From contig JADZEY010000087.1 in assembly GCA_020850315.1 (NCBI GenBank), positions 16,136 through 80,135 on the forward strand: a stretch of DNA of 64,000 bases, written 5' to 3'. This stretch comes from Armatimonadota bacterium (GTDB lineage: Bacteria; Bacteroidota; Ignavibacteria; OLB7). Both the position numbers and the translations under genes were made by a program. Below are positions 29,701 through 36,763 of the stretch, piece by piece (within the stretch, counting starts at the first letter, position 1; each line of letters opens with the position of its first letter). The notes under the pieces are model-generated. The model was not told the origin of the DNA, ran no database searches, and worked only from the letters and a program-made list of their open reading frames with translations.

Positions 29701-29793
29701 AGCGTGAACAAGACCGTCAGCATTGCCAAGAACCAGACAGCAATGTTTGTGCGTGGCAACAGCGGCAAGTGGCACGTGATGAGCTTGGAGTAA
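23794..29793 (+). CDS. Giant repetitive surface protein with tail-fibre-like modules
   Basis: 1,999 residues with signal peptide (LAAALFAAQQGVAQ). The N-terminal domain (MTYQGLLTNSNGTPFPDGPV...SAPYALSA, about 30-125) is often found at the start of bacterial tail-fibre-like proteins. Three repeat types follow: a ~50-residue unit (AAGGDLGGTYPNPSVTKLRG...GQVLKFDGTNWAP); a long unit starting GTVTSVGLAMPSIFNVSGSP and containing DLPDADGDVTG.YDDLELEATG; and an AITSAKI/DGAVG-type helix-like stretch of 80 residues present twice. The end (about 1,740-1,999) is non-repetitive beta structure. No peptidase S74 domain or type IX sorting domain is seen. It is probably an exposed adhesin or fibre; export route unknown. 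A terminator follows. Confidence 0.8.
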   Translation: MKRSRIAYAATLAAALFAAQQGVAQIPGQMTYQGLLTNSNGTPFPDGPVTMTFNIYEGATPIWSETQSVQISKGLFNVTLGQGTSLSSLKFDKPYQLGVTIGGTELTRTPLVSAPYALSAASALTVPNGAITTDKLANGAVTLDKLSPTLLQSLGSTVINQIPDGSINPSKLSTEGSSNGQVLVVNNGTPQWQTLNSTGGGDITGVIAGDGLGGGGTNGDVTLFIRPNGIQTPMIQANAITPEKLVNSGVLAGNYGGNTKVAKITVDAKGRVTNAQEVDIAGAQPAGPAGGDLTDFYPTPKVAGLRGVPVSATAPANGEVLRYNSTTGRWEPSTDGSSLVNINSSNLVGPVSPTNLPNASGDVTGPLSNLTTARIRGTAVSLTAPTTTGQMLRYNNTAGQWEPSTDGSALTNLNAGHLTGNLPALNGASITNINATNITTGTVPPANLPNAAGDVTGPISNLTTARIRGTNVSPTAPTTTGQMLRYNNTAGQWEPSTDGSALTNLNAGNLTGNLPAINGGNITNINATNITTGTVPPANLPNAAGDVTGPISNLTTARIRGTNVAATTPTNGQVLKFDGTNWAPAADNAGLGTVTSVGLAMPSIFNVSGSPVTTNGTLAATLASQTQNTVFAAPDGTNGTPSFRNLAAADLPDADGDVTGSYDDLELEATGVTAGTYGSATQVPTFTVDGKGRLTAAGSATITGVTPGGAAGGDLTGNYPSPAVAPNAITSAKILDGAVGNGDIADDAVTASKIAANAVSSSEIATDAVGASEIATGAVTTTEILDGTILAIDMAPGVIPTTLPPSGAAGGDLTGSYPNPTVAKLRGTNVSTTAPTATGQILRYNNTLTQWEPSTDGSSLTNLNAANISGTINAANLPNAAGDVTGPISNLTTARIRGTNVAATTPANGQVLKFDGTNWAPAADNAGLGTVTSVGLAMPSIFNVSGSPVTTNGTLTAGLASQTQNTVFAAPNGANGTPSFRSLVAGDLPDADGDVTGAYDDLELEATGVTPGTYGTATQVPTFTVDSKGRLTAAGSATITGVTPGGAAGGDLGGTYPNPSVTKLRGTNVAATAPANGQVLKFDGTNWAPAADNAGTGTVTSVGLAMPSIFNVSGSPVTTNGTLSTTLASQAANLFFASPNGATGTPTFRGIMADDLPDADGDVTGAYDDLELEATGVTAGTYGSATQVPTFTVDGKGRLTAAGSATITGVTPGGAAGGDLGGTYPNPSVTKLQGTGVAATTPANGQVLKFDGTNWAPATDNAGAGTVTSVGLSMPSIFTVSGSPVTSSGTLSTTLASQGANLFLASPDGSTGTPSFRGISSNDLPDADGDVSGPYDDLELAATGVSAGSYGSATQVATFTVDDKGRLTAAGNVAISGVAPGGAAGGDLEGTYPDPTVKANAITSGKIADGAVGNGDLADDAVTASKIAANAVNSSEIASDAVGASEIATGGVTTTEILDGTILAIDMAAGVIPTTLPPSGAAGGDLGGTYPNPSVMKIRGTSVSNATPSTGQALVFDGTNWTPSSSVSPGGTAGGDLGGTYPNPSVMKIRGTSVSNALPSTGQVLRFDGANWAPSSSITPGGAAGGDLSGTYPNPTVDKLQGVNVSNAGPSTGQVLRFDGASWAPSSSITPGGAAGGDLGGTYPNPSVTKIRGVNVANVGPSTGQALVFDGANWTPSNAVPGGTAGGDLGGTYPNPSVTKLRGVNVANVGPSTGQVLKFDGANWTPSADNGLILPFSGSASSSPAAVFDVTNSNGSGPGIRVRSQNTSSSVTSGVALDAESGTASTLRARNNGSGATIDASNSGTGNVILAAASANAATGNVVQIDKSGTSASTAGVGLQVNMNGRATGTGIDVSIPNDLNVTNKGIGVNVNTADVTTTNETMKLNHDGTGTTAPALTITRGTAAYSLKTYSSSTAITLDPAYTVHEITPLDTLSVTLPTPADLAVGSLLIVVNAYNDTAFRTITISGTSVNKTVSIAKNQTAMFVRGNSGKWHVMSLE
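25567..28090 (+). repeat. Long intragenic repeats with 504-bp period
   Basis: The module beginning GTVTSVGL starts at 25567, 26578, 27082 and 27586. The last three are spaced exactly 504 bp (168 codons) and are near-identical for hundreds of bases. The first-to-second interval is 1,011 bp because extra modules intervene. Long identical tracts make recombination and assembly collapse likely. Confidence 0.85.
25972..26211 (+). repeat. 240-bp intragenic module, copy 1 (copy 2 at 27991-28230)
   Basis: Encodes an 80-residue run of five-to-eight-residue units (NAITSAKI, DGAVGNGDI, DDAVTASKI, TGAVTTTEI) ending IPTTLPPS. The same 240-bp block recurs at 27991-28230 with scattered changes. Confidence 0.85.
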
Positions 29794-29833
29794 CAGGGGC
29801 ATTCGGCAGCAAATCGCACCGATCACACAACAG

Positions 29834-29874
29834 CAAACGCGGGATGCAGCAATGCACTCCCGCGTTTGTATTTT
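29834..29874 (+). terminator. Terminator of the giant repeat gene
   Basis: CAAACGCGGG (29834-29843) pairs with CCCGCGTTTG (29859-29868), and an inner TGCA-GCAA-TGCA extends the stem. TATTTT follows. It lies 41 bp after the stop. Confidence 0.8.
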
Positions 29875-29916
29875 GGCGAAGTATCTGCGTCCGCTCACAA
29901 TCAACACGCAACAGCC

Positions 29917-30606
29917 ATGACAACATCCATGACGGCAGCGGAAGTCCTTCAGCAATTGGAATCGTTCGGCACCGAACAGAACCGGAATATCTACCGGAAG
30001 CATGGTGTTGGGGGAACCATGTACGGGGTCAGCTACGGCAATCTTCGGGCATTGCAAAAGAAATTGAAAACCAACCACCCGTTGGCGTTGGAGCTATGGA
30101 GCAGTGGCAACCACGATGCCCGAATCCTTGCCACCATGATTGCCGACCCAGCCCAGCTTGACAGCAAAACCCTTGATGCCTGGGCAACGGATTTGGATAA
30201 CTATCCACTGGCCGATGCCTTCGCGAGCATTGCAGTAGGGACTTCACAGGGAGCAAAAAAATCGGAGAAGTGGAGGAAGTCAGGCAAGGAATGGGTAAGC
30301 CGTGCTGGCTGGTTGATAGCCGCACAACAAGCCGGAAACTCTGCCGTGGCCGACGACTACTGCGCAGCATTCCTTCCCATTATTGAAGCCACCATCCACA
30401 CAGCAAAAAACCGAACGCGTGATGCCATGAACATGGCGTTGATCTCCATTGGCCTGCGCCCCGGTTTGCGCCAGCAGGCCATCGCCATCGCGCGGGCAAT
30501 CGGCAAGGTGGAGGTTGACCACGGCCAAACCAGCTGCACAACACCCGACGCTGAAGCGTACATCCTGAAGACGTTGGACTATCGGGAGAAGAAGGGGAAG
30601 GGGTAG
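29917..30606 (+). CDS. DNA alkylation repair protein (AlkD-like HEAT repeat)
   Basis: 229 residues, the usual size of AlkD-type glycosylases that excise alkylated bases. Helical HEAT-like repeats include VSYGNLRALQKKLKTNHPLALELWSSGNHDARILATMIADP and AWATDLDNYPLADAFASIAV. The C-terminal half (RTRDAMNMALISIGLRPGLRQQAIAIARAIGKVEVDHGQTSCTTPDAEAYI) matches the family. The ATG at 29917 is chosen because upstream codons run into the terminator of the preceding gene. Single-gene unit, convergent with the thioredoxin-like gene. Confidence 0.88.
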   Translation: MTTSMTAAEVLQQLESFGTEQNRNIYRKHGVGGTMYGVSYGNLRALQKKLKTNHPLALELWSSGNHDARILATMIADPAQLDSKTLDAWATDLDNYPLADAFASIAVGTSQGAKKSEKWRKSGKEWVSRAGWLIAAQQAGNSAVADDYCAAFLPIIEATIHTAKNRTRDAMNMALISIGLRPGLRQQAIAIARAIGKVEVDHGQTSCTTPDAEAYILKTLDYREKKGKG

Positions 30607-30642
30607 CCTCGGAAGCCCTGCATTGGCCTACCGGCATAAGCA

Positions 30643-31635
30643 TTATTTCCGCCATTGCTGAAGCAGCGCATGTATCCTTGTGGGGTCGTAGCTTTGGCCA
30701 ATCTGCATCGCGGAAACTTCACTGGCATGGCGTGGTGTTCCGTTGGAATCCACCACCATCAGCACCGGCAATCCCAACTGCCACGGGTCGCCAAGTTGTT
30801 GGTTCAATTCTTGGTAATCGGGGCCGCTTAGGTTCACTGGCACCAGGTGGAAATCTTGTTCCAGTATCTGTGCGATGGTGGAATCATTCATCATCAGATC
30901 ATACAGGCTATCGCAACGGGTACACCATGCCGCACCCAACAGCAACAGAGGGCGTTTGCCACTTTTGGCCGCGCTATCTATCCCCCGCCGCAACTGTTCG
31001 TGGCCGTTGGCTTTGTTATCAATAATGGGCGGTCGGCCGGGCTCCTCGGGCGATCGTACTCCAATCCACACAAACTCCGATTGGCGTGGCAACGGATTGG
31101 GATACCTGATGGTTGTTGAAAGCAGAGTTGGATTGCTGAATGTGATGCTGATGTTGATGGTATCGGTAGGCCATTGTAGTCGCGCAAAGGTGGTATCAAT
31201 ATCGGCTCCACTACTCTTCAGGCCGTAGCGGTCAGAGAGGAGTGTGAGCAATGCTTGGAACTGCGAAGCATGAACAAATTCCACAGTTGCCGAGTCGGGT
31301 CGAAGCCCTTCGGTTGTTTGCTCCAGCAACCCTGGCCCTGTTTTCCAAATGAACGCCACCAACCGCTCCAACGAATCGAACTGAAACTCCGCTTGGCCTG
31401 TTCGCTCCAGCAGTGCGTAGGGGCTGCATTGCACAGCATCCAACAATCCATCCAGTGTGTCCTGCGCCTCTCCCTCGCCAACAAATCGCTGAAGATGTGC
31501 CGAGTCACGGTATCGCCCTGATAGCAGCGTCATTGTGCTATCGCGTGTGATAAGGAGGGGGAGGAATTGGCTGTGGAGCGGTACCATCGCTCCGCTCCAC
31601 AGCAGCATCATTACCACAAAGCCGTTTCGGCGCAT
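30643..31635 (-). CDS. Exported protein with C-terminal thioredoxin-like domain
   Basis: 330 residues with signal peptide (FVVMMLLWSGAMVPLHSQ). The C-terminal ~110 residues are a thioredoxin fold: KRPLLLLGAAWCTRCDSLYDLM with redox pair C238-T-R-C241, then the cis-proline strand LGLPVLMVVDSNGTPRH. The N-terminal ~200 residues are of unknown type. A periplasmic thiol reductase/oxidase role is likely, perhaps on a partner recognised by the N-terminal part. No cytochrome-maturation genes adjoin it. Confidence 0.8.
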   Translation of the reverse strand: MRRNGFVVMMLLWSGAMVPLHSQFLPLLITRDSTMTLLSGRYRDSAHLQRFVGEGEAQDTLDGLLDAVQCSPYALLERTGQAEFQFDSLERLVAFIWKTGPGLLEQTTEGLRPDSATVEFVHASQFQALLTLLSDRYGLKSSGADIDTTFARLQWPTDTINISITFSNPTLLSTTIRYPNPLPRQSEFVWIGVRSPEEPGRPPIIDNKANGHEQLRRGIDSAAKSGKRPLLLLGAAWCTRCDSLYDLMMNDSTIAQILEQDFHLVPVNLSGPDYQELNQQLGDPWQLGLPVLMVVDSNGTPRHASEVSAMQIGQSYDPTRIHALLQQWRK

Positions 31636-31818
31636 AGCTTGGGATTATTTCGGTGTTCGGTACTTCTTCATCCAACTGGTGAAGGTTCTACACTTGCAAG
31701 AATTGAGATTGCGAAATCATAGTCAGGTAAATGTGCTGCCAACTTATCTCACCCAAGTATAACGTCAACAAAGTCAGTTAAATCTTACATCTGAGCAAGG
31801 GGCTGCTTGGGAAGATTG

Positions 31819-31850
31819 TTGCATCAGTGATGCGCAATCGCGTAGCTTGC
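31819..31850 (+). promoter_or_regulatory. Candidate promoter of the DUF481-like gene
   Basis: TTG at 31819-31821, 21 bp, then TAGCTTGC at 31843-31850, close to the Bacteroidota TTTG/TAnnTTTG pattern. The box ends 4 bp before the ATG at 31855, which would give an almost leaderless transcript. Confidence 0.3.
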
Positions 31851-31854
31851 CCCC

Positions 31855-32652
31855 ATGATGCGAAGCTCACAACGATTCCGAAGCTGGAAGAGCGTAGCCC
31901 CGGCAGTGGGGATGATGTTGTTGCTATCCCACGGCCTGTGGGCGCAAGTGAACGCTGAATCTATGCGGCGGGAATGGGGGGGCGAAGGAGTGCATGGGCA
32001 AGCAGGGGTGAATCTTGCGTTGCAGCAGGGGAACTCACCCTACCTCCGCTTAGGTTTGGGGGCGCGGATTGATTATCTGGCCAACCCCTTCTACACCTTT
32101 CTTGTGGCCAACTGGCAGCGACGCACCGATGCCGGAGCGTTGAAGCAGCATGATGGTTTCCTGCATGGCCGTGTTGTTTATACAGCGACCCCAACCGTGA
32201 AGGCCGAAGGGTTCGCGCAGAAAGAGTTCAATGACTTCATCAAGCTGAAGGATCGGAATTTGCTTGGGGCTGGGGTGCGGCTTACCCTTGCCGAAACCAA
32301 CACTGACAGCTTCCTGTTGACGGTGCATTGTGGAATCGGGGCCATGTACGAACGTGAGTTGCTGGACCTTCAGCCAACCGACGAACGGCAACGCCTGATC
32401 CGTTCCACCAACTACCTCACGGTTGCGTGGCGGGTTCGGAAAACGTTCTCGGTGACAACCACCACCTACTACCAGCCAGCGTTCAGCTCTCCTCGCGATT
32501 TCCGCGTGCTAAGCAACCTAACCGGAACCTTCTCCATTAGTGATCTTCTCAATTTCAACGTAGCGTTGAACTACCGCTACGACCATCAACCTCCCCCAAC
32601 TGTAAAGCCGTACGACCTCACCATCAGCAATGGGGTGACGGTTGGGTTTTAG
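31855..32652 (+). CDS. DUF481-like outer membrane protein
   Basis: 265 residues with a signal peptide ending near GLWAQ (VGMMLLLSHGLWAQ). The mature part reads as successive amphipathic strands: GVNLALQQGNSPYLRLGLGARIDY, KAEGFAQKEFNDFIKLKDRNLLGAGVRL, SFLLTVHCGIGAMYERE, and the terminal strand DLTISNGVTVGF with a C-terminal Phe. Together with KLKDRNLLGAGVR, this is the pattern of DUF481 barrel proteins (YdiY-like). No partner gene is evident. A 39-codon membrane ORF follows 50 bp downstream. Confidence 0.7.
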   Translation: MMRSSQRFRSWKSVAPAVGMMLLLSHGLWAQVNAESMRREWGGEGVHGQAGVNLALQQGNSPYLRLGLGARIDYLANPFYTFLVANWQRRTDAGALKQHDGFLHGRVVYTATPTVKAEGFAQKEFNDFIKLKDRNLLGAGVRLTLAETNTDSFLLTVHCGIGAMYERELLDLQPTDERQRLIRSTNYLTVAWRVRKTFSVTTTTYYQPAFSSPRDFRVLSNLTGTFSISDLLNFNVALNYRYDHQPPPTVKPYDLTISNGVTVGF

Positions 32653-32702
32653 CGCAGTGGATGGGGCCGTACAACGCAGCAATCCTAACCGTGCAATCAA
32701 GT

Positions 32703-32822
32703 ATGAACTCACCGTCGAACAACTCCAACTCCCCGTGGCGGCTTATCCTGTGGGGCCTTCTCTTCTTTGTTGTCACCATTGGTGGCGCGTTGCTTCTGTT
32801 CCGCAGCTTTTTTGGCCGTTAG
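32703..32822 (+). CDS. 39-residue single-pass membrane microprotein
   Basis: A small ORF, ATG at 32703 to TAG at 32822. A polar Asn/Ser-rich N-terminus (MNSPSNNSNSPWR) is followed by one strong membrane helix (LILWGLLFFVVTIGGALLLF) and a basic end RSFFGR. The composition is far from random for this length. It sits 50 bp after the DUF481-like gene in the same direction. Function unknown; no obvious Shine-Dalgarno sequence. Confidence 0.45.
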   Translation: MNSPSNNSNSPWRLILWGLLFFVVTIGGALLLFRSFFGR

Positions 32823-32896
32823 CCAAGGGGGCTGGCAGTGTGGGAGCAAGAGACCGCAAATCTTTCAGCGCAGCATATCCGTTGCATTCCCTCTCT

Positions 32897-32907
32897 CCCC
32901 CCCCCCC
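32897..32907. repeat. C11 homopolymer
   Basis: Eleven consecutive C residues in the short gap between the membrane microprotein and the end of the leftward TPR gene. Confidence 0.9.
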
Positions 32908-32927
32908 TTGTTTCTGGTCAGCAAGCA

Positions 32928-34115
32928 CTACTTATAGGGCGTTGATAGGAACCCTTTGGCTTTGGCGTGCGAGCCGCTGTACTCCTCCATATCCAACACA
33001 TCTTCATACTGGGCGGTTGCTTTTTTGCGGTCGCCCAGGGCATCATAGACGTTCCCCAATTTCAACGTAGCCTGCACAATCCAACTGGTCTCATCTTCGC
33101 CGATTCGCCCGCTTTGCTTTGCGGCTTCTTCAAAGAATTTGCGAGCATCTTCCAGCTTCCCCTGGCGCAGGCGAATATCACCCAAGTAGTACAGCCCCTG
33201 GCGTGCCAGCGTGATCTCATACCCCGATGTCCGGCGTTTCACTCGACGTAGAATCTCAGTCCAAGCCGAGTCGGCGTTGGTGAAGTCGCTGGTCATGTAG
33301 TAGTTCTTGGCCAGGTATTTATGGAACACCGGATTGAACGGATACTGGGCGTACAATTCCTTTGCAACCTCTAAGCCTGCTGGGTAATCCTTCTCGAAGT
33401 TGGAGAGAATTTCCATCAGCGAGTAGCGTGCTTCCACGTTTGCGTAGGCGGCGCGTTTGCCGGAGATACGGAGCATCTGGATGCCAAGCTGACGGTCGCC
33501 AGGACCCAAAAAACTGACAAAGCTTTTTGCCCAGGGATATTGTTCCGGGATGTAGGCTGCCATGTAGTTGTACAGGCCGGAACCGAGCAGAACATCGCTG
33601 TTGCTGGGGGCCATCCGCTGGCATTGCAGGATGATGTCGTATGCCTCCTTCCCGTCGGTGATTGCCGCGATGGTTGTTGGGCTGAAGCTTTTGCTGACGT
33701 TCAGCCGTGCACGGTATCCCAGCGCGCTTCCTTTGAAGAACAGCCCCACAATGTCAATCGGATTTTTGTCTAATCGCTTCTCGCAGATTTCTAGCGTCCG
33801 GTCAATCCGTTTGTTAAAGGATTCGGAGTAGCGCTCCACCTTGGAGTCAACGTCAATATTCGGGACAATCCGCCACCAATCCACCAACGCTAGCAGGAAG
33901 TAGCCGGCGGGGTGTTCGGGGTAGAGTTTTATCATGGAGTTGAAGATGCTATCGGCCTGCTGGTAGCGAAGGTTGTAGGTGGCATCAAGGCCATGCCGAA
34001 CGATTGTGTCGGCGCGGGCATCCAGTAGCGCCCACTGGGACTCCGCACGGTTGGGAAACAGCAGCAGTGCAGCCACGGCAGCGGTGAGAAGAGTGATACG
34101 AGCTATCTGGTTCAT
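32928..34115 (-). CDS. Exported tetratricopeptide repeat protein
   Basis: 395 residues from the ATG at 34115, preceded by CGGAGAAC; the open frame reaches 34199 but lacks a signal there. Signal peptide ITLLTAAVAALLLFPNRAESQ. TPR-like helices occur through the protein (ATYNLRYQQADSIFNSMIKLYPEHPAGYFLLAL; GLYYLGDIRLRQGKLEDARKFFEEAAKQ; LGNVYDALGDRKKATAQYEDVL). Likely a periplasmic scaffold; no catalytic motif. The CPBP protease gene lies upstream in the same direction, 118 bp away. Confidence 0.8.
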   Translation of the reverse strand: MNQIARITLLTAAVAALLLFPNRAESQWALLDARADTIVRHGLDATYNLRYQQADSIFNSMIKLYPEHPAGYFLLALVDWWRIVPNIDVDSKVERYSESFNKRIDRTLEICEKRLDKNPIDIVGLFFKGSALGYRARLNVSKSFSPTTIAAITDGKEAYDIILQCQRMAPSNSDVLLGSGLYNYMAAYIPEQYPWAKSFVSFLGPGDRQLGIQMLRISGKRAAYANVEARYSLMEILSNFEKDYPAGLEVAKELYAQYPFNPVFHKYLAKNYYMTSDFTNADSAWTEILRRVKRRTSGYEITLARQGLYYLGDIRLRQGKLEDARKFFEEAAKQSGRIGEDETSWIVQATLKLGNVYDALGDRKKATAQYEDVLDMEEYSGSHAKAKGFLSTPYK

Positions 34116-34233
34116 CGTCAGGTTCTCCGAAAAATTAGTTGATCGTTTCCGCACGCACCATGCTGCGATTTCCGGAAACGGAACGGCGGCTGTGACCAAT
34201 TCATGAACGCGAAGGTTGCACCCCGCCTCTGTA

Positions 34234-35103
34234 TCACGTTGGCGATTGCTTCACCCCTGAGCCTTCCCAAAAACGGGCGGCATAGATGTACGGTGAACGT
34301 TTCACCAGCGGCGAAAACAGCACCACCCCGCCAGCCACCAACGCGATTGTTGCAACAAGCCCTCCTTCTGGACCAAACGCCCCACCTGTAAAAACTGAGG
34401 CTACGTTGTTGCTGGTGTGCAACAGTGATTCCCCGAAGTCTATCCCGCTTACTGGCATTCCAACGCCCCGCGCCACCGTTACGTTCCATGCCGCATGGGC
34501 CGCCATCGGAAGCCAAAGCGAGCCAGTGCGAAGATAGCAGAGCGAGAAGAAGATGCTGGCCAGCGATACATTCACCAACCCCATTGCCGTTACCTCCGGG
34601 TTCTGCAGATGCGCCAGCGCAAACAGCAGGGCCATCAGCAGTGTGGAAATGGTGATGCCCAACAACTCGTTCAGCCGCTGGTAGAAGTAGCCACGGAACA
34701 GCAGCTCCTCCCCCGCTGCCGACAGCACCATGTAGCCGGCCCCAACCGCCAGTTGATCCCAAGCCACCGCATGGTTGATAGAAACCGCACCCAACAGCGC
34801 GCACGGTATCCATGCAAGCAACGCCATCCCGGCCCCAAGCAACGCGCCGGTTGCAAGCTCGCGCAGTAGCCAGCGGTGGCGGCCCAATCCCACCCACATG
34901 GCGTTGCGGTGGTCGTGGTAGCGGGCGGTGAGAAGTGTAGTGGCGCACAGCAATGCGTACCAGATCAGCCGCGAGGTTCCGGCAAAGGAATCATCTATCA
35001 CACCGATTGCTGCGGCAACCCAGGTTGCGGCAATCGTGGCGGCGGCAAACAGGCCAATGCCAAGAACGTTGACTACCGCCGTGCGGCGTTCCCAATACTC
35101 CAT
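34234..35103 (-). CDS. CPBP family intramembrane metalloprotease
   Basis: 289 residues with about eight membrane helices. The three CPBP/Abi motifs are present: EELLFRG (Glu132, Glu133, Arg137), FALAH (His165) and HAAWN (His203, Asn207). The family includes CAAX-type prenyl proteases and bacteriocin self-immunity proteins. No bacteriocin gene is nearby, so a housekeeping membrane role is more likely. A TACCTTTG box ends 4 bp upstream of the ATG, suggesting transcription starts at or just before the start codon. Confidence 0.9.
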   Translation of the reverse strand: MEYWERRTAVVNVLGIGLFAAATIAATWVAAAIGVIDDSFAGTSRLIWYALLCATTLLTARYHDHRNAMWVGLGRHRWLLRELATGALLGAGMALLAWIPCALLGAVSINHAVAWDQLAVGAGYMVLSAAGEELLFRGYFYQRLNELLGITISTLLMALLFALAHLQNPEVTAMGLVNVSLASIFFSLCYLRTGSLWLPMAAHAAWNVTVARGVGMPVSGIDFGESLLHTSNNVASVFTGGAFGPEGGLVATIALVAGGVVLFSPLVKRSPYIYAARFWEGSGVKQSPT

Positions 35104-35107
35104 GCCG

Positions 35108-35115
35108 CAAAGGTA
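35108..35115 (-). promoter_or_regulatory. Candidate -7 box of the CPBP protease gene
   Basis: Minus-strand TACCTTTG, a perfect TAnnTTTG match, 4 bp before the ATG. If real, the message is nearly leaderless or the true start is further inside. Confidence 0.4.
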
Positions 35116-35203
35116 GGAAATGAATCGAACGAAATGAACCGCAGCCGGGCCGCAACTCCATCACAAAAAAAACTACTCTCCACCATTTCTTCCCTCGCAT
35201 AAT

Positions 35204-36115
35204 TTGCTGCGGGTGAGTAGGTTCGCCGCTGTGAACACTATCTTTGCAAGCCTTCTTCTTCCCACAATTCTCTCCATTCTGGTTCTGCTTCCCTTACCAC
35301 TGCTGGGGCGTGGTGCTTGGAACCGGAAGCCTGATGGATACTACATCAAACTTGGCCCCACGTTTCTGACGGCATACCAAGAGCATGATCTGCAGGGGGA
35401 GCTGCGCGACATTTTCAACGACCCCATCAACTTCCGTAACCCGTCGTTCGGGATCACCAATATCGGTTTCTATGCCGAGCTTGGCCTTACCGATTGGCTG
35501 ACCGGAACCCTTTCCACTCAATACTCCGTTGCCGTCCGCCAGGCAACGTTGCCGAACGGTGTGGACACTTCGCAATCGGCAAGCGGGTTGGGGGATATTT
35601 GGCTTGGCGGACGGATGCGGCTGCTGCCGGATGGCGGGGCCATTGTTGGAGCCATCACGCTGGGGGTGAAGCTGCCGACCGGAAGCCCAAACCAAGAAAT
35701 CCCGCTGGGAACGGGGGTGGTTGATTACGAAGGAGCAGTGGCGTTTGGCGGCCCCCTTGCGCTGGCGGGGATGCAAGGATATTGGCAATCAAGCGGTGGC
35801 TATCGTTTTCGGAGTCGTGGTGCGGACGAGTTAACCTACCAAGCTGAAGTTGGAGTAAGCATTGCCGAAACGCTGACGCTGCAAGGGGTGGTTGATGGTG
35901 TCCGTTCCTTTGCCGATTTTGACGGCGCAAGCGGCGTTGGTGGCGCGATGGTCAGCACCGTCAGCAGCGACCAATCGTTTGCGCGCTGGAACGCCAGCTT
36001 CATCTACGCACTGGCTCCCGACACCGACTTGAACGTGGGCTACGGCCACACGTTTGCTGGGCGTAACGCCTTATCGGCAGGGGCGTTTGGCGTGGGGGTG
36101 GCGTGGAAGCAGTAG
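35204..36115 (+). CDS. Outer membrane beta-barrel protein (transporter-like)
   Basis: About 300 residues. No ATG fits; candidate starts are TTG 35204, GTG 35213 and GTG 35231. The signal sequence is strongly hydrophobic (IFASLLLPTILSILVLLPLPLLG). The mature part alternates as a barrel: NIGFYAELGLTDWLTGTLSTQYS, GLGDIWLGGRMRLLPDGGAIVGAITLGVKLPTG, ending in AFGVGVAWKQ. The GLGD(I/L)WLG...KLPTG pattern recalls the MetA-pathway phenol-degradation-like/transporter barrels. Substrate unknown. The next gene starts 53 bp later and may be co-transcribed. Confidence 0.7.
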   Translation: MLRVSRFAAVNTIFASLLLPTILSILVLLPLPLLGRGAWNRKPDGYYIKLGPTFLTAYQEHDLQGELRDIFNDPINFRNPSFGITNIGFYAELGLTDWLTGTLSTQYSVAVRQATLPNGVDTSQSASGLGDIWLGGRMRLLPDGGAIVGAITLGVKLPTGSPNQEIPLGTGVVDYEGAVAFGGPLALAGMQGYWQSSGGYRFRSRGADELTYQAEVGVSIAETLTLQGVVDGVRSFADFDGASGVGGAMVSTVSSDQSFARWNASFIYALAPDTDLNVGYGHTFAGRNALSAGAFGVGVAWKQ

Positions 36116-36168
36116 CCGACAGAATCGTTCAACTGTTCACGGAATAACTCAACTGGGAGAGATCAACC

Positions 36169-36573
36169 ATGCCAAAACCAATTCGCATTATCCTGTTCAT
36201 CGTGCTTGGCCTTGTGGTGTTCATCGGGGGTATTTTTGGCATTGTGATGTTTGCTACTTCCGGCGTGACCGATGCTGGCGACAAATTCCTGAACGCACTG
36301 AAAGCGCGTGACTACACCACTGCCTGGAATCTTTGCACCCAGGAAGTTCATGCCGATATTCCCACCGCCAAAGGCTTGGAGGAGTTAATCACCGGGCAGC
36401 AAGTGGAGCCGGTTGAATGGTCCTACAGTTCGCGCAGCATAGAGAACAGCGAAGGTGAACTTGCCGGAACCGTCACCTTTGCGAACAAGAAAACAGGGAC
36501 GCTAAGCCTTGTGCTACGGAAGGTGGAAGGGGAGTGGATGATCCGTGGATTCCACCTGAAGGAAGGGGATTAG
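36169..36573 (+). CDS. Single-pass membrane protein, DUF4878/NTF2-like
   Basis: 134 residues with a good ribosome binding site (GGGAGAG). One N-terminal helix (IRIILFIVLGLVVFIGGIFGIVMFA) anchors an extracytoplasmic domain of about 95 residues. ATSGVTDAGDKFLNALKARDYTTAWNLCTQEV and LVLRKVEGEWMIRGFHL are typical of the cystatin/NTF2-like DUF4878 fold. No catalytic residues are expected, and the function is unknown. A hairpin (36591-36629) follows the stop. Confidence 0.7.
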   Translation: MPKPIRIILFIVLGLVVFIGGIFGIVMFATSGVTDAGDKFLNALKARDYTTAWNLCTQEVHADIPTAKGLEELITGQQVEPVEWSYSSRSIENSEGELAGTVTFANKKTGTLSLVLRKVEGEWMIRGFHLKEGD

Positions 36574-36763
36574 GCCAACAAGGTCTGCGTTGCAATGCTG
36601 AAGCAAGGTGATGCTTCGGCGGCATTGCATATGCGTTCTCTGGTTTTTCCGCCCTCCAAAAAAAATCGTTGTTTCCGATTGTGTGGCGCAGCATTTTTGC
36701 GCCGCACACCGCTTGATGCTTCTGGTATCAAGCATCCCTTCCACCATCATCATCTGTTCTGTT

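Noticed and set aside
36591..36629. Terminator after the DUF4878-like gene
   Set aside because: TGCAATGC/GCATTGCA pairs, but the T run is 12 bp away; only a weak candidate, so not listed as a feature.
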